A stretch of 64,000 nt of DNA from the NCBI RefSeq assembly GCF_037975245.1, contig NC_092578.1, positions 17,135,321-17,199,320 on the forward strand. The letters run 5' to 3'. Both the position numbers and the translations under genes were made by a program. This DNA is from Apostichopus japonicus. Taxonomy: Eukaryota; Echinodermata; Holothuroidea; Aspidochirotida; Stichopodidae. Shown piece by piece: positions 37,849 to 50,330 of this stretch (positions are counted from its first letter, which is position 1; every line of letters begins with the position of its first letter). The notes beneath the pieces are model-generated. The model had not been told where the DNA came from, made no database searches, and was given only the letters and a program-made list of their open reading frames with translations.

Positions 37849-40800
37849 GAATGAAAGAAAGAAAGAAAATTATCACACTACGGCAATTTCGATACGTGTC
37901 TAAACGAAATAACAGTCAAAAGGAAAGGGGGTCAATGGCGTGCTTCTCTATTTTCAATGAAATTAATCATTCTTTTCATATAGTAGAACCATAGTAACGT
38001 ACACGACATCCGCTAAAGTTATATGTTGAAGCAACAAAAAAAAAAAAAAAAACTTAATTTACCTCCGTGAGATAAAGACATGTCTTCACGTTTTTAGTCG
38101 TTCCTCTTTCACAACGTGAGTTCTTTGTTATTGACAAATTGTTTGCTATAATTTTCCCGTAAATATTTAATATTGGAAAATAATTCAATTCTCTTGCGTA
38201 TGACCTATCTGTTAAATAAACAAAGATTTTAAAAAAGTAAAAAGTAATCGAATGTTTCCATCAATCTTTGTTTTGTGAACAGTTGGCTATAAATAACATT
38301 ATGATAGATTGTTACTTTTTTGGACCTAGTTATTTGGGTTAGGAAGTATTGCATTTCCTCACGTACTATAACTATTGACTTTCTCCAAGTACGTGAATGT
38401 TGTTAAAGGAACACGATATTTATCTAGACGTATATATTTTAATATAATGATTCCCAAAAGGAAAAACATGTTTTTAACAATCAGATTCCAATATACCTGA
38501 ATGCAAGTATATACTTGACCATATCCCCTGGCAAAACTAGAATACTCCGCAGTAGTCTTTTTGGTCACCCCATATGTAGCCTAACTTGCAATCGCATTCA
38601 TGTAATAACAAAACCTGATATTATACATTTATATATCGTCTGCACCGATAATGTGTTTGTGTAAATGTGATAACTACATACTTTTTGCTTTCATGGCTTT
38701 AGGCAGAATGTTAGTCTTGTTAAGTCATAGTCCCAAGAAATAAGAACACTTTTGGAGGCAAGTATCGTTTTATTGAAGCTGTTCCGGTTTTCAAGATATT
38801 ACTTTTAAAATATGCTGCACCTCTAGACTGCTCCTTTAATGGTAAATTCAGGATATAACTTCGGCTCCCAAAGTATACATATCTAAATGTTAATGTTGAA
38901 CCATCATTTTATAAATTCTAATAATTCAATCAAAACATGTTTTTTTGTGATCATATGGACAAACAGAGCACCCTTGGATGACCTTCAACACCATTTGTTC
39001 TGGACCGATTTGTAATACATTGTAAACGTCTTAAATGAGGCTACGAATCTCTTGTTTTCCCCATTGAGGCATGTGTTGCATCTGAAGAACTGACACAATA
39101 GTCTCTGTGTTAGACTAAACAGTTCAGTCACTTTCATTGATGAGCCTTAGATATTTTTAAAGGGTCATTCCTAAAAAAAGTAAATAAATAAAAAATAAAA
39201 GTAGTATGGGTGTACAACCTGGACTATACTAGCAGTGTTTATTTAGCGGTCTACCATGATATTAAAATAATGATTAAAAAACGTCATATTTTAAGAACGT
39301 TTAAAAATTCCTTCTTTATATATACAGGAGATCCAAGTTTATTGGAACGTAGAACTGATCGAATCTGTCAGTGGTCTCTCTGTAGTTATTATTTTATTTT
39401 ATTTTTTGGACATGATCATAAAAATAAAACTTTCTGTAGACAAATTATTTAAATATTATAAAGATAAAAAACAAACAAATTTTCCGATCATTAATGTCTT
39501 GGTGACATCAATTGACATGTTATGTTGCCAGATTTGTTCACAAAATATCACCAAAATAGAAAAATATAAAATAAAACAAAATAAAAGGTGCTATTTGAAT
39601 GTGGTTTGCCATTAAGATGCAGACAGTTTTCTGAATATACAATATCCCTTTAAAGCTGAGCTTCTAAATATTGAAACCTATTTTCTCTTACCAATGCCTG
39701 TAATATCTTCCATTTAATCACGCTTGCCCTACAAAACCACTTAAATCTAAGATATATTTGCTTTCGAGTACAATTTTCTTTTGATAATATTGCAATCAAT
39801 TAATAGAAACGGATGAAACGTTTAGTCTATCTTTTTTTTGGAAACATGATTATAATGACGGTAAATAATTAATTAGTTGCCGATTCATGAAAACACTTTT
39901 GAATTCATAGTTTTCAAAACTTAATAGCTTCATACCAAAAACATCGACATCGCCAAATTTTTTATTTTATTTACTCTTTTCAAAAAAAAATTCTGTGCCG
40001 TCTTTTCTAAAAGCAGATAAAAGTGTTTGAAAAAAATATTTCCGCTGAGCAAACGTCTGACCATGAGATATATTGTTTTGTCTTTTATTCGGTGTCTCAT
40101 GCAAATGGTTAAAACCCTTTTTTCATCTAAAGTAAGTGCGTGTAGGCATTTTGTCAATAAGAAGGTATACATCAATATTCTTTGTATGACTAGTCTAAAA
40201 AAAAAGGTTGCCATGGGTAATAATCATTTTGTTATTGAACGCAAAAATCAGTTTGAAATAGAAAAATATATATAATAAATAATACGTATCGCTAAAGCTT
40301 TGTTTGTATTCCGTTGGTTGTTCTATTTTTATTTACTACCAAATAAAAATATTAAAAGGCTGTTAAATCTTAAAATGAGAAACCATAACAAGAACATCTA
40401 TTCGTAGGAATTCGAAATCGGGTACTCAAAACAAAAAGAGGGGGGGGGGGGGGTCCGGTAACCTCGACGCGGACCTCGACATCCAAGTCGGGCCCCACAG
40501 AGAATTTAGTCAACAGTCCCTTTTTGAATCTTCGAAATTACATGGTCATTATTCTTTATATACATTGCTCGGGCCCTCCTTAAATGACCCGTGTTCCCCC
40601 TCACCCACCCCTCCCCCCCCCCGCAACCCATTCGTCGTCGTGCGCCTTGGTCAGATATGACGGGTATTTTAATGGCATATCCTATTATTCCTTTTTTTAA
40701 TTATCAAATTGCCATCACGTATGCGCCATTTTCTTAAAGTGAAAACCAACAGCGTTGGCTATTAATTTAACTGGGAGTAGATCAACTTTGTACGAATATC

Positions 40801-41465
40801 GTTAAAACATGACAGTTTCCATGTTAAGACTCCGGGCTTTTCGTAACGAAAAACACATTTCATCTGTTACTTTTATTAGCTAGCGTCCAGCTTGACGTTA
40901 TATTGCTGAGATGTTGTCCAAATTTCTTCACTATACAAGAATTCCCCGACGTTTCTATGCTATACTTGAAGATGATATTGAAAGATAACCGAATCCACGT
41001 AACACTTCCTAAGCCAATCAGAACGTCGCGTTTGCAAAATTTCTTTGATCTTCCGCAGCTAATAGGCTGTGGTTATACATTATTTTTAATATTAAATTAA
41101 TTTCTAACCTTAGCAACGTTTCATATGGATTCCAACCATTTTTTATTTTAAGACCAAGGTTCAAAGTCCCTCACCTTTCGCTTGATATAATGATGCAGAG
41201 GTATAGGTTTATTTTTGCTGGAAAAATAGAGGACATTTTATTGTAAGTCTCTTAGGTTAAAACTTGTACAGCGTGTCAAATTTTGTAACGAAAATTAATT
41301 TGATGTTAACACTGTTTATCTCCTACCTCTCCTCTTCCCCTGTTGGTTTTTTTTCTTCTCTCCATCCCTTGTCTACTAATCCTCTTACATCTATCTCATT
41401 GTGTTCACCATGCTCATTAACCTGTCTGTATTCTGTGCGTGTTTTTGTCCTTTCTGTTACTGTTA
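37848..41465. other. Intergenic, no gene recognised
   Basis: AT-rich with A-runs, a 14-base G run at 40440-40453 and C runs near 40613. Short open frames carry no domain. Confidence 0.5.
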
Positions 41466-41467
41466 CT

Positions 41468-41590
41468 TGTCATTTAGCCTTTGAAGAAGATCCTGCTAGG
41501 ATCGAAACGTCAGGCCAACTTACTTTTACATATTATCTACACATGCAGGCTCTTTAGTGGATAAACATTTTGATAACAGTTTTATTTTAT
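41468..41590. mobile_element. Palindrome-headed repeat, truncated copy 3
   Basis: Starts inside the second arm (CTTTGAAGAAGATCCTGC), then ATCGAAACGTCAGGCCAACT and the common tail ending AACAGTTTTATTTTATTT. The first arm is missing, as in a 5'-truncated retroposon. Confidence 0.7.
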
Positions 41591-42340
41591 TTTGATGTTA
41601 ACAGGTAAGAAGTGAGATATGCACAAAGTTTGATATGCTCCTCATTATTTTTCACTCTTTTGATATTTTGGGGGAGGCTTTATGTCCAAAATTTCAGCTT
41701 ACACAATAGCAATACACATGAGCGTTTTCTGATTCAGTTCAATCCATTTTTAAGGTAGAAAATTGAATTTAAACAAAGGGGAAGGGGACTTTCTTTTGGG
41801 TAGTTTTCCATTTATGGTATCAAACTTGTTCACTTTTGGAACAAACAACAAAAATAATACATTCAAATGGCTTCACTTCATGTAAAATAGGCTCAATGCT
41901 TAAGATGGTGGGGTGGGGAGGAAGGGGAAGGAGGGGTCATGGCCCCCACCTCCATCGACAGTCAGGAACAAAACGATAAGCCCGAAGATAATTATAAATA
42001 CATTCATTGAAGAATTAGACAATTCCTCCGGTCCTGTCCGCTCTCGACCTGTTTCGCTCACAATACGCTGTACGTATACTATATGAACCATGCATATACA
42101 ACCTATACGATATGCTGCATTATACAACACCTAATGGTATTCTGGTCATTTGATTGGTCAATTGCTCGTTGATTGCATGCAAAATCCGCTCTATTCCACT
42201 CTATTAAATAGAACCATGGGTTATACTTTTTTGGTAGCACTTTTTTTCAATGGTAAGAGAGCAGAGAAACCTGTCTGTTCAAAACAATCTATTGTATGAG
42301 TGCATTTTACTCATCTTAATGTAATATGTTGTATAAAACA

Positions 42341-42492
42341 AATAATGAATGGTTTCCATTCGTGCAATAGTGCAAATATTTCATTCGTTGAAAGATGTAA
42401 TTTGTTCCATTCAACGAGGCGCAGCCGAGTTGAATGGAACATATTACATCTTTCAACGAACGAAATATTTGCACTCATAACCATTCATTATT
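42341..42492. mobile_element. Foldback element, ~65-bp arms
   Basis: AATAATGAATGGTT at the left end and AACCATTCATTATT at the right. The arms pair through AGTGCAAATATTTC, TTCGTTGAAAGATGTAAT and GTTCCATTCAAC around GAGGCGCAGCCGAG. The left arm carries a ~14-base insertion (TCCATTCGTGCAAT). Confidence 0.82.
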
Positions 42493-43027
42493 AGTATACT
42501 ATACTTTGCATTAATATTGCACACAACTAACTTGCACGGACTATACATGCAGTCTATATTTAGCACTCGCCAATACATGACACAATGACAATGCTAGTAT
42601 TGTAAAGTTAAGTTTCATATTTCATTTTATGCTTTATATTTCGAGCTGGCAAGCCGGTAAGTAATGCTAAATAAACAGAGTTTCAACGCAATATTGCCGT
42701 AAAACTCAAGTACTTCTATTTTTGGCGAAATTTCCTATTGAAATGTTAATATAGCATTGTAAATAACCATTCTTGCACTTTCCATTTTTACTAAGTAGTT
42801 ACTCAAAAAAGAAACTTAATTGCAAGGTTTGACCAAAGACTTTTCGCTGAATAGAGAGATATAAGGCGGTAAACAAAACAAAAGCATTCATTAATTAATA
42901 ACTTATTTATGAGTTTGTATAGGCAGCTAAATTTAAACAAGTTTAATGATCACAATAATGACTTTGTATTAATATTCAGCTGTCTGAAAGTGCAGCGACT
43001 AACAATAATTAATCAGCAGTCATCAAT

Positions 43028-43912
<885 letters not shown>

Positions 43913-44021
43913 TTTCGACATATACGGCGGTCATGAACAGATGCAGAAAACTATTGGACTGACCAATAGGCCTGTCCATACTCACTCGCAGGAGAGTATA
44001 CTGAGATGTGAACTAAGCAAG

Positions 44022-44633
44022 ATGAATTTAACAACATCTAGCGATGCCGTTACTGGGGAATCGGTAATCACAACCTATTTCATTTGCGAACTTTTGATCG
44101 CTCTCTTCGCAGTAGTAGGCAATTCTTCGATCATAGCTGCTTTCGCTATGAACCGTAGGCTTCGGACCATTCAGAATTACTATATCGTGTCTCTAGCAGC
44201 GATTGATTTCTCGATGGGGTTTTTCGCTATTCCGTTCGTGTTGCTTACATTGGATGGTCAAAGAGTCCAACGGATGGGGATATGTTTCTTCTTACTTACG
44301 GTGATTGTACTGATGGATCTTTGTTCGATATTTTCGATTTGGGCGCTGACCTTTGACCGTTTTTACGCCGTCTGTCGACCGTTTAGTTACCACGCTGTTA
44401 TGACCCGCAAGAGAACGATAATACACATCGCTGCCGCTTGGTTAATTCCTATAGCTATCTCTTCACTGGTTCCGTTAGGATGGAATATAGCGGATGAAAA
44501 CACCGTGGATTGTTTATTCCCGCTTATCGTCAGCATGCAATACTACGCTGTTCTATATTTCTTCTGTTTTCTACCATTATTTTTCGTGATGTGTTTGATG
44601 TACAGACGAATCTTCACAGTCATTCAAAAACAG
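44022..44633 (+). CDS. Adenosine-receptor-like GPCR 2, exon 1 (TM1-TM5)
   Basis: Encodes 204 residues ending IFTVIQKQ before donor GTTAGT, phase 0, the same splice position as GPCR 1. Seen: glycosylation site NLT at residue 2, Asn1.50 (N34), Asp2.50 (D62), Cys3.25 (C88), Asp3.36 (D99), DRF instead of DRY (112-114), Trp4.50 (W140), ECL2 Cys164-Leu-Phe and Pro5.50 (P185). I chose the ATG at 44022 because A at -3 gives a good context and MNLTTSS is a typical receptor start. An in-frame ATG at 43941 would add 27 residues. Position 3.32 is Ile, so it is not a classic amine receptor. Confidence 0.92.
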
Positions 44634-44738
44634 GTTAGTGAAATGCTCTTTTAGCCTTCTCTCTTCCCCTATCCCCCCTCCCTTTCCTCCTCCCCCTCAC
44701 CACCTTTTTATCCTTCACTATCCCCTAGCCCCTACCCT

Positions 44739-44832
44739 TTCTCCTTCTTCTCCTCCTCCTCCTCCTCCTCCTCCTCCTCCTCCTCCTCCTCCTCCTAATC
44801 CTCCTAATCCTCCTCCTCCTCCTCCTCCTCAC
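44739..44832. repeat. (CTC)n microsatellite near GPCR 2 donor
   Basis: About 90 bp of CTC/TCC with two CTAAT interruptions, 100 bp inside the intron, followed by a G run at 44846-44858. The two tracts are partly complementary (C-rich and G-rich). Confidence 0.92.
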
Positions 44833-45842
44833 CACCTGTTCTTCGGGGGGGGGGGGGGCTGTGGCCTTAGGTAACTAAAGATACGTCGCTACTTTTGGAG
44901 TTCGGTAACAAAATACACCGCGTGTATGATCCTACATCCTCATAAAATGCCAACTTTGAATCAGGGCTATAACATGTCCGAACATCTCTCCCCTCAATCA
45001 GTGACCCCACTCCCCCCCCCCCCCACCACATCCCCTTCGTCAGTCATACAATCAACTTGAAAACTTTCCCCTCACAATTACACGCAGTAAACCACCTTCC
45101 CCTACCTCGTTTCCTCGCTGTGATGGGTACAGTATTGGATTTGATCTGTTTAGTGGGTGCAAGGATTTCAAGTTTGAGTTGAAGATAGCAATAACAATGA
45201 AATTGAAAAAGGTTCACAGTTGAGAAATATAGCATGTGGTACTGTCGTACAAAAAGGTCCTATATGTCCACTACAAAGTCAATGAATTTTTATCACCATG
45301 TGAAATCGTAGTTTCCATATGGAAAGACAATAGACTAAGACAATATAATAAAGACAATAGAATAAGGGATCTAAGCATTCAGTGCAGGCTCGAGTCCTGG
45401 CAAGAGCATTAAAGTTATGTCCAGTGACCACGTATATGTGGTACACTGTAGTCGATGGTTGCCGTGCCCCGGGGAACGACATTTTGAATTATGAAGATTT
45501 AGGTGTGTGGGTGTGACGGAGTTATCAATGACCGGGGGGGGGGGTAGTTCTTGTCAAGTATCAATTATAATTTAAGAAATAGGACAATCCCGCCAAAATT
45601 CCGAACTGTACGTTTTAAGAATTCTTTCGTTTATAGGGCTGCCATATTTATTCAGGGTGTTGTTCCACAAAACCTTCTTTAATTCATTTATTAACTTTTG
45701 ATTTATTATTTGTACATATAGTATACATGCTATTTTAAGCTTTATAACTCTTAACTGATTTTCAAATCCTATTTATAAATATGTACTTTTTGACTTTATA
45801 CTTGATTTTTAATTAACTTCTATCCAAACTTCTGATATGAAA

Positions 45843-46365
45843 ATATGTTACTAGCACATTGATAGCACACTAGATAAATGTGTGCTAGTGACACTATGGA
45901 GTAAAAAAGTTCTTGTACTATGTTATTGGCCCATTAATAACACACTGGATAACCTTGTGCAAGTGACACTATCTAGGAAACCATTCTTGTAATATGTTAT
46001 TAGCCAATTGATAACACACTAGATAACTGTGTGCAAGTGACAATATCAAGGAAAAATATTCTTGTAATATGTTATTGGCCCATTGATAAAACACTAGATA
46101 ACTGTGTGCCAAGTGACACTATTAAGTAAAAAAAGTTCTTGTTATATATTATTGGCCCATTTATTAACACACTATGATAACTGTGTGCTAGCGGCACTAT
46201 CAAGCCCAAAAATATGTTCTTGTAATATGTTATTTGGCCCATTGATAACACACTATACAATTACGCTCTAGTGACACTATCAAGTGTAAATATTCTTGTT
46301 ATATGTTAATTGGCCCATTGATAAAACTAGAATACAGTGTGCAAGTGACACTATTAAAACAAACT
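45843..46365. repeat. ~73-bp minisatellite in GPCR 2 intron
   Basis: Seven diverged units built on TTCTTGTAATATGTTATTGG, CCCATTGATAACACACTAGA and TAACTGTGTGCAAGTGACAC. Each unit contains the near-inverted pair ACACACTAGATAA/GTGTGC. Confidence 0.88.
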
Positions 46366-47791
46366 AATGCAATGTGTCATTTTATAAGTAAAGCCCGACG
46401 GTAATGTACTTACATTCGGAATCAAATTTATTCTTTCCAACGATGACACAAACATAAGATCGAATACTAAGTAAACACGTGAGTATCACGTGCCTGCACG
46501 TAAATTGTCTCAACTTTTGATGAACCGTCTGAATGTCGTTTTCACCTCATCTACTTTCATTAATGATTGATAGAGTAATATCCTATCATTGAAATATACA
46601 ACCTAAGTGGAGAAGTCTAAACTAGAATTGGCCTCAACAAATCATTGGTTTGTAGGACTTCACCAGAATTTATTAAAATGTCAATCAAATATATTTTGTT
46701 CATTAAGAAAAAAAAAATCTATTGATTATTAACACTTATCGCGTATAATGAAGAAGGAAAAAGTCATCAACTTATTCTCTTTCTATCTATATTTTCTACC
46801 ATAAATTATTTTCAAAGAAAAAAATTAATTACAAAACAGAAGTAGTTTTCCCCTTAAAGATGATATATTAAGGCTTTAAAGTAGACATCGCAAAGGTAAA
46901 GATTTTTTTTTTTTTTTTTTTGTAATGGATAAATTTCAAGCATATTTTTACGTATCAAAACAGTCTTTTTTTTCTTCATTTAAATAACTGGCGAGTAAAA
47001 TTTTTGTTTAAAATATGCTTACAATAGATTCACGTCTAGTATGCTAGGAAAGTAATAAAACTGACACGTTTGGGTGGGGGGGGTGGGGTCGGATTCACCA
47101 ACAAAAGATAATTTATTATTAACAATTGAATATGCTCGCTGAGTGGGGTTGGATGGGGTGTTCGATTGGGTTAGGTGGTTGGGGATTGGGATGGATGGGC
47201 TGAGGTGGAATCGGGTTACTCTACATTGGAATTACGTAATTGTTTCGTGAATATTCCCTGATGTTTAAGTTAATGAATCTTTACAAGTGATTAACATTTT
47301 TGACAAATATGTTCTGACATAAAAACTGAGCCAACCATTTCAACGGAAAACTCCTGGAATAAAATGAAACAAAAACACACTTTACCAATCAACTTGAGGA
47401 AGATTTTCAACTTTCACCACTAACCTGAAATGGTGACACATGTGTGTATATACGCTGGTACGTTTGATTTTATTTGGCTGGAGAAGTTGAAGTCGTTGTA
47501 TTAACAGTGTTATCAGGATTATCCAGTTATCCCTTGTAATCCGCTACGTGATACAAACAAGAAAGGTTGTATTAGATTAATGAAAGTCAATTATTTTGTT
47601 TTATATTTGAATTGCAAATTCTTGGGAAAATTGTGGATTTTATCTCTCTTTCTGTTTCTTTATTTCTTTTTTTACGGTTTGAAAAACGTCTAGAGTCATT
47701 CGCCAATATTGTATGACCAAGTAAAACAATAAACTAGAAACGATTGTAAATGCCTTTTTAATTTTGTTATTATAATTATTATTTTTTACAG
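46366..47791. other. Remainder of GPCR 2 intron
   Basis: AT-rich with a T-run at 46903-46921 and a G-rich degenerate GGGTTGGATGGGG tract at 47070-47215. No nested gene seen. Confidence 0.5.
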
Positions 47792-48604
47792 CTCAGCAGT
47801 TTAGCCCAAATCCAAGCAATCGGTATTCGACTTAACAACCCATCAATCAATAATATGAAAGATGATGATGATTGTCATGATGATGGTGGTAGTGGTGGTG
47901 GAGAGGACAGAGGACAAATGAATGAACAAACAAAAGAAGATGACAATAGACCAGGGTTCGAATCAAAGCACAAAAGAAGGGAATCGAAGAGGAACAGAAG
48001 AGACTGGGACGTGACAGATGAAATCCTCTTATTGAAGAAGATAAAGGAAAATAATCCGGAAGGTAACATAACAACTGTATCTGGTCTAAACCGTAGCAAT
48101 GAAAACAACCTCTCAAAGAATTGTCTTAAGATGCGCGCGTCTAAAACCGATGCGCGCGTCGATGAAAAAGAAAGGACGCCGTTAGAAGTTAACGTCGTAA
48201 ATAAAGAACATCATGAGCCACCACCGCCTGGCGTCCGTGACGAGACGACGTTTTTACGCTTTCATCGGATTAAACAAGAACGCAAAACGGCACTTCTCTT
48301 TGTGTTTATATTACTGTTTTTCTTTATTTCTTGGTCTCCAATCTATATCATTGACGTTTGTCTCGCTTTTGACGTTAACGTTAATCAAAATCTGGTCAAC
48401 TTTGCTGTCCTGCTCTCCCATTTCAATAGCGCAGTCAATCCAATACTTTACGCATCGAAAAGTGAATTTCGCCGCATTTTCAAGAAATGGATTTTCGTCA
48501 TTAGCAACCGATTTTGTAAAGTTTGTTGTAAGAACAGGGTATCTGCGATGAACTTGGAGAATACAGCTGATGATTTTACACAAACATTTTCTCGATATAA
48601 TTGA
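47792..48604 (+). CDS. Adenosine-receptor-like GPCR 2, exon 2 (ICL3, TM6-TM7, tail)
   Basis: After TTTTTTACAG it reads LSSLAQIQAIGIRL, clearly homologous to the start of GPCR 1 exon 2. An ICL3 of about 160 residues follows, with an acidic Asp/Gly run and Lys/Arg-rich segments, unrelated in detail to the GPCR 1 loop. TM6-TM7 are about 80% identical to GPCR 1 by eye: KQERKTA, SWSP with Asp6.55, and LLSHFNSAVNPILY. The tail has Cys pairs (CKVCC) that could be palmitoylated. Total length is about 474 aa. TGA at 48602-48604. Confidence 0.92.
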   Translation, partial: LSSLAQIQAIGIRLNNPSINNMKDDDDCHDDGGSGGGEDRGQMNEQTKEDDNRPGFESKHKRRESKRNRRDWDVTDEILLLKKIKENNPEGNITTVSGLNRSNENNLSKNCLKMRASKTDARVDEKERTPLEVNVVNKEHHEPPPPGVRDETTFLRFHRIKQERKTALLFVFILLFFFISWSPIYIIDVCLAFDVNVNQNLVNFAVLLSHFNSAVNPILYASKSEFRRIFKKWIFVISNRFCKVCCKNRVSAMNLENTADDFTQTFSRYN

Positions 48605-48647
48605 CGGAGGGTGGACAAACATTTAAGCAGACGGGTGTGTTTTGCTA

Positions 48648-49017
48648 TGGAAAAGTTAAGGTGCCGTCTCTCAAAAGTGTTAAGACCTTCTCCTACGCCA
48701 TTTTTATGCAATTTATCACATTTGTTTTAATACAAAATGTTGAATTTGTTACATTCTGATGCGAGAATAAATGTGTTTTTTTTTGGTTGCTAAATGTTGC
48801 ATTGATGAGATGTTAAATATATGACATTTAATAAATAATAATGTTGTCATCATGCAGCAACATTGTATGAATCTAAAGCTTATTAGATCAAAGAAATTTG
48901 TCGTTTTGCTACAAATTGTTAACATATTATCTGAACAATTAATCATTTCGTTGAAAAGTGCTACTAATGTTTACAGAATTTGTTTTTTAACGTTTTGATG
49001 GCACCTTAACCATTCCA
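48648..49017. mobile_element. TA-flanked MITE in GPCR 2 3' flank
   Basis: Inverted ends TGGAAAAGTTAAGGTGCCGTC (left) and GATGGCACCTTAACCATTCCA (right), each bordered by TA (48646-48647 and 49018-49019), as for Tc1/mariner-type elements. It starts only 44 bp after the receptor stop. No coding frame. A related sequence lies at 52405-52827. Confidence 0.75.
48766..48771 (+). promoter_or_regulatory. Candidate poly(A) signal of GPCR 2
   Basis: AATAAA 162 nt after the stop, followed by TGTGTTTTTTTTTTGG, a typical downstream U/GU-rich element. It lies inside the MITE. Confidence 0.5.
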
Positions 49018-49774
49018 TACAATTTTTGCAGCTTCATTTTTCTAGTCAACAGATAATTCTTAAAGGAGAAGTAAACCAAATTAATCTCTAGCTTATCTGA
49101 TTAAGATGTTTATGATAAAAAAAACAACTCCTCCAAATATCTAAGAAAAAATCCTGTTCCAGTATGGGAGACATTTTAGTTCAAAATAGTCTTGTCAGAG
49201 TGTGACGTCATATAAATCCACAAAGAGATGAAATCTCCTTCGCTCTTTGTTGTTATTGTTGTTGTTATTGTTGTTGCTGTTTTTGTTGTCGTCGTCGTTG
49301 TTATTGTTGATTTTTGAGAGTGAAAGTTAAAAAAAGATGGCACACACTGAAACAGTAACAGTGTATGACGTCATGATAATAACTTCAATATTTCTGATTC
49401 AGTGTTTGCAAAACCCGTCACTTTATTACAAGATATAAACATTGTCATAAATGAAGAAACCATTGAACATTTCAGCATGATGTTGCTCGATGATGCCATG
49501 TTATATTTAGACCTGTTGACTTGTGCAAGTCTTCATGTAAGTTGTGTATATACATGAACTATATATATATAAAACTCTGATATCTTTCAAATGGAATAAG
49601 ACTTTTACATTGCTTGGAGAATGTTTTTCATCACGAATATTTTAAAATCAACAAACAAAACAAACGCGTTACCTCATACAGTATAGTTGGGTTTATTTCT
49701 CCGTTTAAACAGTAAACTATTTTCTTTTGTATATTTTTACTATATTCTATGTATGATACGTCTATGTATGTTCC

Positions 49775-50330
49775 TTGATAATGCCCAGGCTTGACTACTG
49801 TAACTCCCTTTTATTTGGCCTTCCTGACTCTACACTGAAAAAACTTCAAACTGTTCAGAATTCTGCTGCCCGGTTAATATCATGTTCATCGCGTCATGAT
49901 CACATATCTCCAGTGCTTCAATTACTCCATTGCCTTCCAGTAAAACAACGGTCAATTTATAAGCTCCTCCTCTTAACGTACAAATCACAACACTCCCTTG
50001 CCCCTGGTTACATTACAAATTTAATTCTTCAGTATCATCCTCAACGCCAACTTCGCTCGTCTACAAAGTATCTTCTTGCCACCAGCCATACCCCAAACAC
50101 AAAGTTTTATGGAGAAAGAGCCTTCATCTCTGCTGCACCTCATCTCTGGAACAATCTACCATCTTCAATTCGCAATGCACCATCGGTTGACTGTTTTAAG
50201 CGTCTCTTAAAAACTCATTTATTCCAAAATTTACAGTGATTTGACTTGCATATTTGTGTACTTGTTCAAGCGCTTTGAGGCCTTTGCATAAAGCGCTCTA
50301 TAAATATTTGCTTATTATTATAACAAATTG
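49775..50330 (+). mobile_element. Non-LTR retrotransposon 3' fragment (reverse transcriptase C-terminus)
   Basis: Open frame 49775-50239 contains RLDYCNSLLFGLP, LKKLQTVQNSAARLI, LLHCLPVKQRSIYKLLLL, APHLWNNLPSSIR and CFKRLLKTHLF. These are the ordered motifs of the region after the reverse transcriptase domain in CR1/L2/jockey-type LINEs. The catalytic YADD region is missing, so this is a 5'-truncated copy. After the stop, a short 3' UTR has AAGCGCTTTGAGG and AAAGCGCTCTATAAATA and ends in ATTATTATAA. The frame is intact over 150 codons, so the insertion may be fairly young. Confidence 0.85.

Noticed and set aside
44638-44874. Proline-rich open frame after GPCR 2 exon 1
   Set aside because: It lies beyond the GTTAGT donor and reads the (CTC)n repeat in the intron.
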